From Sulfurimicrobium sp. (GTDB lineage: Bacteria > Pseudomonadota > Gammaproteobacteria > Burkholderiales > Sulfuricellaceae): DNA of 64,000 nucleotides. Positions 17,451 through 26,755 of this stretch are shown piece by piece. Position 1 is the first letter of the stretch. Every line of letters starts with the position of its first letter. A program made the position numbers and the translations under genes. The notes beneath the pieces were generated by a model. The model did no database searches and was not told where the DNA came from. It saw nothing but the letters and a program-made list of their open reading frames with translations. The stretch spans positions 1 to 64,000 of the forward strand of contig JAUSBJ010000035.1 in the NCBI GenBank assembly GCA_030652035.1, given 5' to 3'.

Positions 17451-18065
17451 TCAGGCGCTTGCCAGCAAAGCCTCGATTTCGGCGAAGGTCTGGGCAATTT
17501 CGGTGGTGGGGATTTCTATATCCAGTTGCCGCGCGATCTGGGATGCAGAGATGATGCCGCGGATTACCTGCCGGTTTTCCTGATCGTGGCGATCCACCAC
17601 CAGGGCATGGGAGCGGCCCGCCTGCTTCAGGGTCGCCACGACATTGCCGACGCGGGTGCGATTGATATCATCCATGTAGATCACTTCGAGCTTGTCCTGC
17701 GCCGTCATGATGTCCTGCACCAGGATGTCGCCATAGGTGCCACCATGCTTCTGGATATACTGGATCGGCTTGGCGCCATGAATATCCGTGGAAGTAATCA
17801 GGCCAACCACCGTATCATTGTCATCCACCACCAGCAGCAGACGCACGCCACGATGTTTCATGCGTGTATTGGCCGCTTCGATCGGTGCTTTTTCGGCAAT
17901 CGTCAGCGCACTCACTTTTTTGAGATCGGTCATCACCACTGAGGCCGGATCGTCAAGCTTGATCAGATCAAAAATCCGCTCGGTCGAGTGGAAGGAGGCC
18001 CCTTTCTCCAGGGTGGCTGAAGCAATTGGGGTGTATTCGATATTGGTCACGTCGTCTCTCCTCAT
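17451..18065 (-). CDS. Two-CBS-domain protein
   Basis: A 204-aa cytoplasmic protein with two CBS modules (about 35-105 and 115-190), recognisable by VLLVVDDNDTVVGLITSTDI-like (here LLLVVDDNDTVVGLITSTDI) and HALVVDRHDQENRQVIRGII. CBS pairs bind adenine nucleotides or related ligands and regulate partner domains; none is fused here. It stands alone, with 381 bases of non-coding sequence on its upstream side. The ligand and partner are unknown. Confidence 0.85.
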   Translation of the reverse strand: MRRDDVTNIEYTPIASATLEKGASFHSTERIFDLIKLDDPASVVMTDLKKVSALTIAEKAPIEAANTRMKHRGVRLLLVVDDNDTVVGLITSTDIHGAKPIQYIQKHGGTYGDILVQDIMTAQDKLEVIYMDDINRTRVGNVVATLKQAGRSHALVVDRHDQENRQVIRGIISASQIARQLDIEIPTTEIAQTFAEIEALLASA

Positions 18066-18446
18066 TATGATTTTCTGACAAATGTCGGGTTTTACCCCTT
18101 GCTCTATGCTACTTGAATGGCAACGCGAATTTAATCAAAAGATTTGATGGCTGATAAACGCAAGTTTTATCTCTGTCAAGCCACGAGCGGCTTGCAGCAC
18201 AATATGAAATCCAGACAATTCGGACTTGCCGGTCTTGAGTTCCGGATTCAAGGCGGCGAATATGCTCAAGCATGCAACCAGAATTTCCCGGCAGATTCAT
18301 GCCAATTGCAAGCTTAATCGGTGGCATGATTGTCGAGCTGTGCTGAACTGATGTCCCGATCAAACATCAAGACAATAAATATCTCGGCCTCGGATAAAAA
18401 AAGGGGACAGGATTTTAAAATCCCATCCCCCTGTTTTTATTGCGCC
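18066..18446. other. Intergenic region between CBS gene and rppH
   Basis: This 381-base gap is AT-richer than its neighbours. Apart from the rppH terminator at its right end I see no gene I can support. The one short leftward reading frame here (18109-18363) has no ribosome-binding site and no recognisable sequence. The left end must hold the promoter of the CBS gene. Confidence 0.6.
18395..18431 (-). terminator. Rho-independent terminator of rppH
   Basis: Reading leftward, GGGGA pairs with TCCCC (18426-18430 with 18403-18407) around an inner GGATTTTAAAATCC palindrome. A run of eight U residues follows (18402-18395). It lies 16 bases past the rppH stop codon. Confidence 0.8.
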
Positions 18447-18944
18447 CTATCCTGCCAGATCGACCGGCTTGTCGGCCTCGAGAAAAGCCGAAAGCTCGTT
18501 CAGCGCCGAGCGGTAAACATCGCGCTTGAACTCGATCACCGACTCCAGCGGAATCCAGTAATTATGCCAGCGCCAGGCATCGAATTCGGGGTGACTGGTG
18601 GCACGCAACCGGACATCGCAATCGCGTCCGACCAGACGCAACAGATACCAGATCTGCTTCTGGCCTTTGTAGCTGCCGCGCCATTCGCGCCGTACCCAGT
18701 GCTGCGGCACATCGTAATGCAGCCAGCCCTCGGTGCGGCCCAGAATGCGCACATGCTCAGGCATCAGGCCCACCTCCTCGTGCAGTTCGCGGTACATGGC
18801 CTGCTCCGGCAACTCGCCGGATTTGATGCCCCCCTGCGGGAACTGCCAGGAATGTTCGCGGATGCGCTTGCCCCAAAAAACCTCGTTCTTGGCATTGCAG
18901 AGTACGATGCCAACATTCGGGCGGTAACCGTCCTGGTCAATCAT
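18447..18944 (-). CDS. rppH: RNA pyrophosphohydrolase
   Basis: A 165-aa Nudix hydrolase that removes pyrophosphate from the 5' end of RNA and so starts mRNA decay. The Nudix box is complete: [20 protein letters not shown] followed by VGL. The N-terminus [17 protein letters not shown] and the [11 protein letters not shown] stretch are diagnostic of RppH/NudH. In many Betaproteobacteria rppH lies next to proS; here a PEP-CTERM gene and a methyltransferase-like gene separate them. Confidence 0.95.
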   Translation of the reverse strand: MIDQDGYRPNVGIVLCNAKNEVFWGKRIREHSWQFPQGGIKSGELPEQAMYRELHEEVGLMPEHVRILGRTEGWLHYDVPQHWVRREWRGSYKGQKQIWYLLRLVGRDCDVRLRATSHPEFDAWRWHNYWIPLESVIEFKRDVYRSALNELSAFLEADKPVDLAG

Positions 18945-19306
18945 TTTTTACTTCACTTTGGAATTCGTCAAATTGCTGTGATTTTTTCACATTTCGCCCC
19001 GCATTGAAAGCAGCGAAGCTCCCTGCGGGTACATTTAGCACCCATCACACTTCTTGAGCAGCGCTCATCCCATGATTAAAAATTACCGGGGTTTCCCATT
19101 CTTTTGTTACTGACTCTATATCCTCAGCAAGATTGTCGGAAAATTTTACACATCACTCAAACTCCGATCATGAAAAATGTCTCAATTCTTTGTTTTGTAT
19201 CACATTTGCATATCTGGTCTATTTTTTGCTTTAAAGCTTCGGCCGCACTACACCACCAACAACAACACCATGGAGCATTCACTCAGGTGAGGATAAGGAA
19301 AAACAA
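18945..19306. other. Intergenic region upstream of the PEP-CTERM gene
   Basis: A 362-base divergent gap between rppH and the PEP-CTERM gene. It is AT-rich, as promoter regions are. I looked for a sigma-54 -24/-12 element (TGGCAC-N5-TTGC), reported for some PEP-CTERM genes, and found no convincing match. A good AAGGAA ribosome-binding site at 19295-19300 serves the downstream gene. No gene is supported here. Confidence 0.6.
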
Positions 19307-19972
19307 ATGAATACACTCAAACTTCGCTCTCAGAAACTCGCGGTTTCCCTTGCACTAATTCTGGGAGGACTCAGCACCGCCACTTTCGCCGGCGTAATAG
19401 AAAAAGCGCCGGACCTCGGCAACTACTGGCAGCCCCTGTCTTCCAGTGGAACCTATATTTACGCGAACAGCTTTGTCTCCCAGGACAACGGCATGACGTC
19501 CAGCCTGGGCGCATGGCTGAATGGAGGAAGCGCCGATTTCGTGTTCCAGGTTTTCGGCTCCATCGGAAACAATCCTGCCAACGGCCCGGACTCGCAAAAC
19601 GTGCTGGCCACCACTTCCGTCTTTTCCGGCCTGAGCTTTCAAACACTCACCTTCATTGACGGTGCTGTTCTGGCTGGCGCCCTCCCCCTGATTTCGGGGC
19701 AAACCTACTGGTTCGGCGCAAGCACTGTTGGATTGGGTGGGCAAGGGTACTTCAACGTCGGGGGCCATACTCAAAACAGTGGCGGCATTGTGGACAATGG
19801 CACGTTCTGGTATTCGAACGACTCAACAGGCATCAATTTCGACGGGAGAAATTTCACGCCTGAAATGGCTTTCCGGGTAACAACTACCGCCGTCCCTGAA
19901 CCAGCTACGCTCGCTTTGCTTGGGCTTGGCATGGCCGGCCTGCTGTTCAGCAAAAGGCGCCGGTATTTCTAA
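19307..19972 (+). CDS. PEP-CTERM sorting domain protein
   Basis: A 221-aa secreted protein with a signal peptide (about 1-28, ending STATFAG) and a beta-rich Gly/Ser/Asn body. The C-terminal sorting signal is VPEPATLALLGLGMAGLLF followed by SKRRR: the PEP motif, one membrane helix and a basic tail. Exosortase enzymes cut at this signal and release or anchor the protein, typically in organisms with an extracellular polysaccharide matrix. No exosortase or polysaccharide gene is in the window. Base composition fits the neighbours. The body domain was not recognised. Confidence 0.92.
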   Translation: MNTLKLRSQKLAVSLALILGGLSTATFAGVIEKAPDLGNYWQPLSSSGTYIYANSFVSQDNGMTSSLGAWLNGGSADFVFQVFGSIGNNPANGPDSQNVLATTSVFSGLSFQTLTFIDGAVLAGALPLISGQTYWFGASTVGLGGQGYFNVGGHTQNSGGIVDNGTFWYSNDSTGINFDGRNFTPEMAFRVTTTAVPEPATLALLGLGMAGLLFSKRRRYF

Positions 19973-19996
19973 TAAATTAGAATCTCTCTAGATCTG

Positions 19997-20022
19997 AAAG
20001 CCCTGTTTCACAGGGCTTTTTT
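19997..20022 (+). terminator. Terminator after the PEP-CTERM gene
   Basis: A 9-bp stem (AAAGCCCTG, 19997-20005, with CAGGGCTTT, 20011-20019) and a 5-base loop are followed by more T residues. It lies 24 bases past the stop codon and, given the A and T flanks, could also act on leftward transcripts. Confidence 0.88.
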
Positions 20023-20130
20023 GTTTGTGTAAAAAACATGCAGAAAATACGCCATACATACCAAGCAGCAAATCGACCCGCCTGGAACCCGGCCTGGCGA
20101 TCAATGCACCATGGCTTTACCGCTAGCAGC

Positions 20131-20919
20131 TCAGATCAATAAACGCTTTTCGCTATGCGCATTGAGGCTGCGCAAGGCAGTGACGAAATCGGGGAATTCC
20201 AGGCCGTAATCCGCTTCCAGCTTACTGGCCCTTTCCTTAAGCTCCTGCCAGCCGGGATTGCCCGGACTGCGTTTGAACCCGAACACGATGATATTGCTCA
20301 TTCTTCCGGTAGGCATAGAGAGCACCAGTCCGTTGAAACTGGCTTCGATACGCCTGAAATACACATCGAACAGCTTGTCGCTGCCCCACAGGTTCACCAC
20401 CAGCACGCCATCCGGCGTCAGCGCCGCCGCGCAATCGTCAAAGAAACTCTGGCTCGCCAGCGCCTCCACCAGGCTGCGGTCGTCGTAGCCATCGACCATC
20501 AGCACGTCGCAACTGGCTGGGTGATTGCGCACGTGATCGACGCCATCCGCAATTTCAATCCGCAAACGCTGATCCGGTTCCGGCACAAAAAAATGGCTGC
20601 GCGCCGCCGCCACTACCTGGGGATTGATTTCAACCACATGCGTCCTGACCGACGGCAATTTGTGATAAACAAATTTTGCGACGGACCCCCCGCCCAGCCC
20701 GATCATCAGGATATTCCGCGGCCCGGGATGGAACAGCAGAAAACCCATCATGGCGCGCGTATAGGCAAGCTCAAGATCGTTCGGCGCCTTCACGCGCATC
20801 GCGCTCTGCACCGTATCGCTGCCCAAATGAAGAAAGCGCACGCCATCGCGCTCGCTGACGTCCACCACACCCTGCTCGCCCACCGCTTTATGGGTGCGCC
20901 ATTTACTGAAAAATCCCAT
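20131..20919 (-). CDS. Spermidine synthase-like methyltransferase-fold protein
   Basis: A 262-aa cytoplasmic Rossmann-fold protein of the SpeE-like superfamily. It has the ligand loop ILMIGLGGGSVAKF (about residue 72), the acidic HVVEINPQVV strand and IADGVDH. In true spermidine synthases the first loop is GGGDGG with a key Asp; here it is GLGGGS, and the usual polyamine-binding DxxDP is VDGYDD. It may therefore bind another substrate. ATG 20919 was chosen; an upstream TTG (20940) is possible. It is divergent from proS with only 40 bases between them. Confidence 0.8.
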   Translation of the reverse strand: MGFFSKWRTHKAVGEQGVVDVSERDGVRFLHLGSDTVQSAMRVKAPNDLELAYTRAMMGFLLFHPGPRNILMIGLGGGSVAKFVYHKLPSVRTHVVEINPQVVAAARSHFFVPEPDQRLRIEIADGVDHVRNHPASCDVLMVDGYDDRSLVEALASQSFFDDCAAALTPDGVLVVNLWGSDKLFDVYFRRIEASFNGLVLSMPTGRMSNIIVFGFKRSPGNPGWQELKERASKLEADYGLEFPDFVTALRSLNAHSEKRLLI

Positions 20920-20959
20920 GCTAAAATAGCTTCTTTTCAAGAACCTTTCGGATCATAAC

Positions 20960-22675
20960 ATGCGCGTTTCCCAATTTTTCCTCTCCACCCTCAAGGAAGC
21001 CCCAACCGAAGCAGAACTGGCCAGCCACAAGCTGATGCTGCGCGCCGGCCTGATCAAGCGCCTGGGCAGCGGGCTTTACAGCTGGATGCCGCTGGGCCTC
21101 AAGGTGCTGCGCAAGGTGGAAAACATCGTGCGCGAGGAAATGGACAAGAGCGGCGCCATCGAACTCTTGATGCCCGCTGTCACGCCCGCCGAACTGTGGC
21201 AGGAAACCGGGCGCTGGGACGTGTTCGGGCCGCAGATGCTGAAAATCAGGGACCGCCACGAGCGCGATTTCTGCTTCGGCCCCACCCACGAGGAAGTGAT
21301 TACCGACATCGCGCGGCGCGAGATCAAGAGCTACCGCCAGTTGCCGATCAATTTCTACCAGATCCAGACCAAGTTCCGCGACGAGATCCGCCCGCGCTTC
21401 GGCGTGATGCGCGCGCGCGAGTTCGTGATGAAGGATTCCTACTCCTTCCACGCCGACCGCGCCTCGCTGGAGCAGACTTATGAAGTGATGTACCAGACCT
21501 ACTCGCGCATTTTCACCCGCCTGGGACTGGAATTCCGCGCCGTGGCAGCGGATACCGGCGCCATCGGCGGCTCCGGATCGCACGAATTCCACGTGCTGGC
21601 CGATTCCGGCGAGGACGCCATCGCTTTCTGCCCAGATTCCAATTATGCCGCCAACGTGGAACTGGCCGAAGCAGTTTCCCCGGCTACGCCTCGCCCGGCA
21701 CCCGCTCAGGCGATGCAAAAGATTGCCACGCCGGGCAAGCACACCATCGAGCACGTGTGCGAGGTGCTTAAGGTCCCGGCGGAAAAAACTGTCAAGACGC
21801 TACTGGTGGAAAGCAGCGATGGCGGCGTGGTGGCCCTGTTGCTGCGCGGCGACCACGAACTGAACGAGGTCAAGGCTGGCAAGCTGATCCAGCTCCCCGA
21901 CACCGTGCGCTTTGCCAGCGATACGCAGATTCTTGCTGCCGCAGGCTGCAAGGCAGGCTCGATTGGCCCGGTCGGACTCAACATCCCCATCATTGCAGAT
22001 CGCGCGGTTGCGGCGATGAGCGATTTCGTATGCGGCGCCAACGAGGACGGCTATCACCTCACCGGCGTAAATTTCGGCCGCGACCTGCCGGAACTGAATG
22101 AAGTCGTGGACATCCGCAACGCCATCGAAGGCGACCCCAGCCCTGACGGCAAGGGCACGCTGGAGCTGTGCCGCGGCATCGAAGTCGGCCACATCTTCCA
22201 GCTCGGCAACAAATATTCCGGGGCCATGAATGCGACTTTTCTCGACGAATCCGGCAAGGATCGCGTCATGGAAATGGGCTGCTACGGTATCGGCGTCTCG
22301 CGCATCGTGGCCGCCGCCATCGAGCAGAACAATGATGCACGCGGCATCATCTGGCCGCGCTCCATCGCGCCATTCGAGCTGGCCATCGTGCCCATCGGCA
22401 TGGGGCGCAGCGAACTGGTGAAGGAAACCGTGGAAAAACTCTATGCCGACCTCAAGGCAGCCGGAATCGAAGTCCTGCTGGACGACCGCGACGAGCGCCC
22501 CGGCGTGATGTTCGCCGACATGGAGCTGATCGGCATCCCGCACCGCATCGTGGTGGGCGAGCGCGGCCTCAAGGAAGGCAATCTCGAATACCAGGGGCGA
22601 CGTGACGAGAAAGCGCAAGCCATCGCATTGAATTCGGCGCTGGAATTCGTTCAATCAAAATTATGCGACGACTGA
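20960..22675 (+). CDS. proS: Prolyl-tRNA synthetase (bacterial type with editing domain)
   Basis: A 571-aa class II synthetase that charges tRNA-Pro. Class II motifs are visible: [50 protein letters not shown] (motif 2) and [17 protein letters not shown] (motif 3). The inserted YbaK-like editing domain, which clears Ala-tRNA-Pro, spans about residues 225-400. The anticodon-binding domain is C-terminal. Length is standard. The stop codon overlaps the start of the lytic transglycosylase gene by 13 bases. Confidence 0.96.
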   Translation: MRVSQFFLSTLKEAPTEAELASHKLMLRAGLIKRLGSGLYSWMPLGLKVLRKVENIVREEMDKSGAIELLMPAVTPAELWQETGRWDVFGPQMLKIRDRHERDFCFGPTHEEVITDIARREIKSYRQLPINFYQIQTKFRDEIRPRFGVMRAREFVMKDSYSFHADRASLEQTYEVMYQTYSRIFTRLGLEFRAVAADTGAIGGSGSHEFHVLADSGEDAIAFCPDSNYAANVELAEAVSPATPRPAPAQAMQKIATPGKHTIEHVCEVLKVPAEKTVKTLLVESSDGGVVALLLRGDHELNEVKAGKLIQLPDTVRFASDTQILAAAGCKAGSIGPVGLNIPIIADRAVAAMSDFVCGANEDGYHLTGVNFGRDLPELNEVVDIRNAIEGDPSPDGKGTLELCRGIEVGHIFQLGNKYSGAMNATFLDESGKDRVMEMGCYGIGVSRIVAAAIEQNNDARGIIWPRSIAPFELAIVPIGMGRSELVKETVEKLYADLKAAGIEVLLDDRDERPGVMFADMELIGIPHRIVVGERGLKEGNLEYQGRRDEKAQAIALNSALEFVQSKLCDD

Positions 22676-23292
22676 TCGGGTTTCTGTTCCTGCTGCTTCC
22701 CCTGGCGGCTCACGCCGGGGCGCAGATTTACGAACCGCTCTCCGCCAGCGTGCGGGCCTCGCTGTACAAGGCGGTGAGCGACAGCATCCCGCGGCGCATG
22801 GCATTCGCCTCCCAAGCGGAAGAAACGAACTGGCTTGACGACATGTCGCGCCGGCTGGAAAAGCGCATGCCTGACCACACCACGCGACTCAATTTCCTCA
22901 AGACCGTGCATTACGAAGCCACCCGTGCCGGTCTCGATCCGCAGCTGGTGCTGGGCCTGATCCAGGTGGAAAGCGGTTTCAAGAAATATGCCGTGTCCAG
23001 TGCCGGGGCACGCGGCTTCATGCAAATCATGCCGTTCTGGGTCCAACTGATCGGAAGCAAGGAAAACAACCTGTTTCACCTGCGCACCAACCTGCGTTAT
23101 GGCTGTACCATACTGCGTCACTATCTGGATATCGAAAAGGGCGATCTCTACCGCGCACTGGGACGCTACAATGGCAGCCTGGGCCGCCCCGAGTATCCGA
23201 CTCTGGTGGTCGGCGCATGGCGCAATCACTGGTCCTACAACGCGCCAGGCACCCGCATTACCAGCCAGGACGAGAAACGCCCCGCATCCTGA
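22663..23292 (+). CDS. Lytic transglycosylase (SLT domain)
   Basis: A 209-aa periplasmic muramidase-like enzyme. A signal peptide (about 1-19, ending AAHAG) precedes an SLT domain (about 75-195). The catalytic Glu lies in [21 protein letters not shown], followed by MQIMPFW and the ALGRYNGS motif. It cleaves glycan strands of peptidoglycan to 1,6-anhydromuramyl products. The start overlaps the end of proS by 13 bases, a strong sign of co-translation. This short single-domain form is common downstream of proS in Betaproteobacteria (from memory, not checked). Confidence 0.9.
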   Translation: MRRLIGFLFLLLPLAAHAGAQIYEPLSASVRASLYKAVSDSIPRRMAFASQAEETNWLDDMSRRLEKRMPDHTTRLNFLKTVHYEATRAGLDPQLVLGLIQVESGFKKYAVSSAGARGFMQIMPFWVQLIGSKENNLFHLRTNLRYGCTILRHYLDIEKGDLYRALGRYNGSLGRPEYPTLVVGAWRNHWSYNAPGTRITSQDEKRPAS

Positions 23293-23315
23293 AGCCGACT
23301 GAAGGAGCACGTACC

Positions 23316-23738
23316 ATGCAGAAATTTTATCTTGTCTGGGACGAAAGCCGCCACGCGCTGGGCATTCCTTCCATCGACGCGGAGCATCGCGGGCTGATGG
23401 CTCTGGTCAATGAACTGTCGGAATTAGTGGCGCACGGCAGCGACTTCGAACAGGCGCGCCGGCAGATGGAAAAAATTCTCGATTTCGCCGCAGACCATTT
23501 CAGGCGCGAAGAGGCCCTGATGCGCCGTCATGGTTTTCCCGGCTTGGAGCAACATGCAGTTGAGCATGAGAAACTGCTGCATAAAGCCACCACCCTGATG
23601 GAAACCTACGACCCCGAACACGCCGACCGCGCCGTACTGATCACGGCCTTCCTCACCGATTGCGCAGAAAATCACATCCTGCACGAGGACCGTGCGATCA
23701 GCCAATACTTCGCAGAACGGGGAATCAGGGCAGATTGA
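23316..23738 (+). CDS. Bacteriohemerythrin
   Basis: A 140-aa single-domain hemerythrin, a four-helix bundle with a diiron site that binds O2. Candidate iron ligands sit in the family pattern: DAEHRGL, HFRREE, LEQHAVEHEKL and CAENHILHEDRAI. ATG 23316 has a strong GAAGGAG ribosome-binding site. An O2 delivery or sensing role in a low-oxygen lifestyle is inferred. Its end overlaps the convergent adaptor gene by 14 bases. Confidence 0.9.
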   Translation: MQKFYLVWDESRHALGIPSIDAEHRGLMALVNELSELVAHGSDFEQARRQMEKILDFAADHFRREEALMRRHGFPGLEQHAVEHEKLLHKATTLMETYDPEHADRAVLITAFLTDCAENHILHEDRAISQYFAERGIRAD

Positions 23739-24486
23739 GTGTTGCAGCGGCACCTGCGCGCAATTGCGTTTCACCCGGAACAAATATCACATCCAGGGGA
23801 TAAAGCGGCAGACCCGACTTGTCGCGCGTCGTCGGCTCCAGCCCCATGGTTCTGACCTTGCCGCGAAAACGCTGTTTTCCCACGCTGACATCGACTTCCT
23901 GCCCCACTTTCAGGTTCGCCAGCTGCGTCTCCTGCACCTGGGACCGCGCCAGCATCTCCCCCGCCCGCGCCACCACCAGCAGGCTCTGCGGCTGCAGGGT
24001 TGCGGCCACAGCCTGCCCCGGCTCTACCTGACGCGCCACCACCACCGCATCGAAGGGCGCGCGCAACAGCGTGTCTTCGCGGTTCTTCTGCGCCTGCTTC
24101 TGGCGCGCCTGGGATTCCTTGAGCTGGGCTGTCGTCCGCGCATGGCGCAAGCGGGCCTGTTCCAGTTCCGATATGGAGATCACGGTACGATCGTACAGCT
24201 CCTGCACACGCTTCAGTTCTCGCTGCGTCTCGGCTGCATCTTCCCGGTTGCGCGCCACCATGGCAGCGGCTTCCTCGACCCGGCCAGCGTAGAGCTGCTC
24301 ATCCAGCCTGAGCAGCACCTGTCCCTGCCGCACGCGCTCTCCCACGGCCACGCTCACCGTCTGCACCACGCCCGAGACCGGCGTGGAAAGCTCTACCCGC
24401 TGCGACCACTGCAACACGGCAGGAACTTCCGTTGCCTGTGCCGCGCCTGAGACGAGCCAGATCGCCATCCAAAGCCATCTTTTCAT
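23725..24486 (-). CDS. Membrane-fusion (HlyD-like) periplasmic adaptor
   Basis: A 253-aa short adaptor. A signal peptide (about 1-19) precedes the lipoyl half motif SGVVQTVSVAVGERVRQGQVLLRL. A coiled-coil hairpin (about 65-135) and a second half motif, LLRAPFDAVVVARQVEPGQAV, follow. It lies 6 bases downstream of a TolC-type gene in one leftward operon. No inner-membrane pump gene is adjacent, so the partner transporter is unknown. Compared with full RND adaptors (about 370 aa) it is short and lacks part of the membrane-proximal domain. Confidence 0.87.
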   Translation of the reverse strand: MKRWLWMAIWLVSGAAQATEVPAVLQWSQRVELSTPVSGVVQTVSVAVGERVRQGQVLLRLDEQLYAGRVEEAAAMVARNREDAAETQRELKRVQELYDRTVISISELEQARLRHARTTAQLKESQARQKQAQKNREDTLLRAPFDAVVVARQVEPGQAVAATLQPQSLLVVARAGEMLARSQVQETQLANLKVGQEVDVSVGKQRFRGKVRTMGLEPTTRDKSGLPLYPLDVIFVPGETQLRAGAAATLNLP

Positions 24487-24491
24487 TGCGT

Positions 24492-25763
24492 TTATCCTTT
24501 ATTATCCGTGCCAGCGCTTTCCACCGGGCTACCCAACAATGCTTCCAGCCTGGCAAAAGCCAGGGCCAACTGATATTCAATACGGCGCTCACGCAGCTTC
24601 GCCGCCATGGTGGCCGCCATGGAATCGCCCAGATTGGTTTTCAACTCCACCTCGTACTGGCCGCGTGCGCGTTCCAGTGCATGATCACGGTAGTCGCTGT
24701 GTTTTTTTGCTGCCGTGCGCGCCGTGCGCTGCAACTCGCCGATTTCCAGCCAGTTTTCCAGCATCATCTGTTCCAGATCCAGCTCCAGTTTTGCCGCTTC
24801 CGCCTGAAGACGCTGGAACTGCGCCTGCTCCTTCGCCATCTGAGCATCGACCCTGCGACCGGTATACAAGGGCCAGGTCAACACCACACCCGCTCTTACA
24901 GCATCGCGGGTCAAAGCCTCGCGGCTGTAGCCGGCTCCCTCCAGTTCAAGATCAAGGGCAGGCGATTTATCTGCACGCACGGCCTCGATACGTTGCGTGG
25001 CGGCAGCCAGTTGGGCGCGCATGGCAGCAAGGCGCGGATTGCGCGCGCGCAGTAGCGGCAGCAGCGCTTCAAATTCGGGCAGGGCGCGGTTATTCCCGGC
25101 CAGTACGGGGTCAACCAATTCCGCGTTCAGCTGGCCGGGGCGGTTCATGGCAGAAGCCAGCTGCGCCCGGGAAATACGCTGGCGCAATTGAGCGGCATTG
25201 CGTTTCAACAGCGAGTCCTGGTAAGCATTCTCGACCTCAGCCAGATCGGCAGCGGCGATCTGCCCTACTTCAAGGCGATAGCGGGCGTTGTCCTGATTCA
25301 CATAAGCGACGGCCATGTACTCGTTATCGGCAGCAAACTGCATATCCGCCAGCAAAATATCAAAAAAACGCGCCATCACATCCAGACGACGCCGCGAACG
25401 CATATCCAGCAACGCGGCTTCGCGCGCTGCCAGCACCGACTCGGCCGCCTGTTCGGCAAACGCGGTGCGGCCAAAGTCATAGATGGATTTGCGGGCATTG
25501 AGTCGCAAGGTGTTGTCGCTCACCGCGTCCGGGCCAATGGTCGGCCTGGCGCGACGCAAACCAGCCTCTAGGTTGAGATTCCAGTCACCGCGCGCTCCGG
25601 CCAGATCGCGCTCTGCAAGCGCGATGGCGCGGTCCGCTTCGGCCATGAGCATATCTGGATGAGCTTCAGCCACGGATACCAGCGCCTGTTCCAGCGTCAA
25701 GGGCTGCGCCAGCGCCGGGCCTCCGGCAAACAACAACCCGAGTGCCAGCAGCGCACGCCTCAT
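24492..25763 (-). CDS. TolC-family outer membrane efflux protein
   Basis: A 423-aa protein with a signal peptide (about 1-19) and two OEP repeats rich in long amphipathic helices (for example AEADRAIALAERDLAGARGDW and EKAQ-type coiled coil near VDAQMAKEQAQFQRLQAEAA). It should form a trimeric channel through the outer membrane and periplasm. The gene order TolC-adaptor, preceded by thioredoxin-fold genes with 4-base overlap to the nearest, suggests one operon. The substrate is unknown. Confidence 0.9.
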   Translation of the reverse strand: MRRALLALGLLFAGGPALAQPLTLEQALVSVAEAHPDMLMAEADRAIALAERDLAGARGDWNLNLEAGLRRARPTIGPDAVSDNTLRLNARKSIYDFGRTAFAEQAAESVLAAREAALLDMRSRRRLDVMARFFDILLADMQFAADNEYMAVAYVNQDNARYRLEVGQIAAADLAEVENAYQDSLLKRNAAQLRQRISRAQLASAMNRPGQLNAELVDPVLAGNNRALPEFEALLPLLRARNPRLAAMRAQLAAATQRIEAVRADKSPALDLELEGAGYSREALTRDAVRAGVVLTWPLYTGRRVDAQMAKEQAQFQRLQAEAAKLELDLEQMMLENWLEIGELQRTARTAAKKHSDYRDHALERARGQYEVELKTNLGDSMAATMAAKLRERRIEYQLALAFARLEALLGSPVESAGTDNKG

Positions 25764-26275
25764 TTAGCGGCCTGCTGCTTGTATCTGGCAAACGGCATCG
25801 TCTTGTATGCCCCTTCCACCACATAGCGGCCCAGCGCCATGAATTCGCGGTTGTCCTTGGCTGCGCCGGTAAAGCGGGTCAGCACCTTGCCCGAAAGATC
25901 AAAGAACAGGAACACCGGCGTGGCTCGCACCCGGTGATCAAGGGCAAACTGCTTTTCCGTGGTCGTCTTGCCGGAAAAATCCACCAGACCATTGGCGCCT
26001 TCGCTATCCACGCTGAAAATCAGGAAATGCTGGCGGTAGTAGTCCTGCACCTCTGGCTGATTGAGAATGGTCTGCTTCATGCGATGGCAGAAAGGGCAGT
26101 CCTCCATCTCGAACATCAGCAGAATGCCCTGCTTGCCCTCTGTTTTCGCCGTGTCCAGCTCGGCCTTGAAATCCCCCAAGTGCTGATTAAAGAAATGCTT
26201 CTCCACATCGCGGCTCTCGGCCCAGACTGGCGCAACAAACAGGCAAAAAACCAGGCCCAGCAGAAATTCTTTCAT
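25760..26275 (-). CDS. Periplasmic thioredoxin-fold protein (SoxW-like)
   Basis: A 171-aa exported protein: signal peptide about 1-19, then a thioredoxin fold with the active site CPFCHRM at about residue 60 and the cis-Pro loop VRATPVFLFFD. It is similar in kind to SoxW/DsbC-like reductases that keep periplasmic thiols reduced; a role in sulfur oxidation is possible but not shown. It overlaps the TolC gene by 4 bases and lies 9 bases after another thioredoxin-like gene, so both probably act together. Confidence 0.85.
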   Translation of the reverse strand: MKEFLLGLVFCLFVAPVWAESRDVEKHFFNQHLGDFKAELDTAKTEGKQGILLMFEMEDCPFCHRMKQTILNQPEVQDYYRQHFLIFSVDSEGANGLVDFSGKTTTEKQFALDHRVRATPVFLFFDLSGKVLTRFTGAAKDNREFMALGRYVVEGAYKTMPFARYKQQAAK

Positions 26276-26284
26276 GAAGCGCTC

Positions 26285-26755
26285 CTATTTTTTAATGTTG
26301 ATGTAGCTTTCCACTGCCTTGCGCGTGATGGCGCCCACATTGTATGCCACCAGCTTTCCCTGGGGATTGAACAGGTAAGTCGTCGGCAAACCACTGATCG
26401 CCCCCACCTGCGCGGCGGAAGCCTGAGTGCCGAGAATGACCGGATAGGAAACGAATAACTGCTCGGAAAAATCCTTCACCTGCTGCCCGCTGCGGTAATC
26501 CATGGCCACCCCCAGCACCACCAGATCCTTGTCCTTGTGCTTGTCATGCAGGGCGATCAGGTCGGGAATTTCCTCCAGGCAAGGCGGGCACCAGGTAGCC
26601 CAGAAATTCACCAGCACCCATTTGCCCTTGTAGCCGGCGAGCGAGTGCTGCTTGCCCTGGGTATCCTGGAACGTAAAGCCGGCTGCCGACACCAAGCCAG
26701 CCATCGTGAATAGCATACATCCCAGCCAAAACCGGAGCATCAGCTTATTTTTCAT
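26285..26755 (-). CDS. TlpA-like periplasmic thiol-disulfide oxidoreductase
   Basis: A 156-aa thioredoxin-like protein with N-terminal signal peptide or anchor (about 1-24) and active site NFWATWCPPCLEEIPD, plus the cis-Pro loop GLPTTYLF. TlpA-type proteins reduce periplasmic disulfides, for example in cytochrome c or copper centre assembly. ATG 26755 fits the signal peptide; an upstream in-frame start at 26803 would translate the 15-bp repeat of the overlapping gene and is unlikely. The start overlaps the end of the UPF0114 gene by 11 bases. Confidence 0.88.
   Translation of the reverse strand: MKNKLMLRFWLGCMLFTMAGLVSAAGFTFQDTQGKQHSLAGYKGKWVLVNFWATWCPPCLEEIPDLIALHDKHKDKDLVVLGVAMDYRSGQQVKDFSEQLFVSYPVILGTQASAAQVGAISGLPTTYLFNPQGKLVAYNVGAITRKAVESYINIKK

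Noticed and set aside
18109-18363. An 84-codon minus-strand frame in the gap before rppH
   Set aside because: No ribosome-binding site, no recognisable family and unusual composition; the region is better explained as non-coding.
19201-19225. Sigma-54 promoter before the PEP-CTERM gene
   Set aside because: A TATCAC...TTGCA-like sequence is present, but the spacing between the two parts is too short for a -24/-12 promoter.
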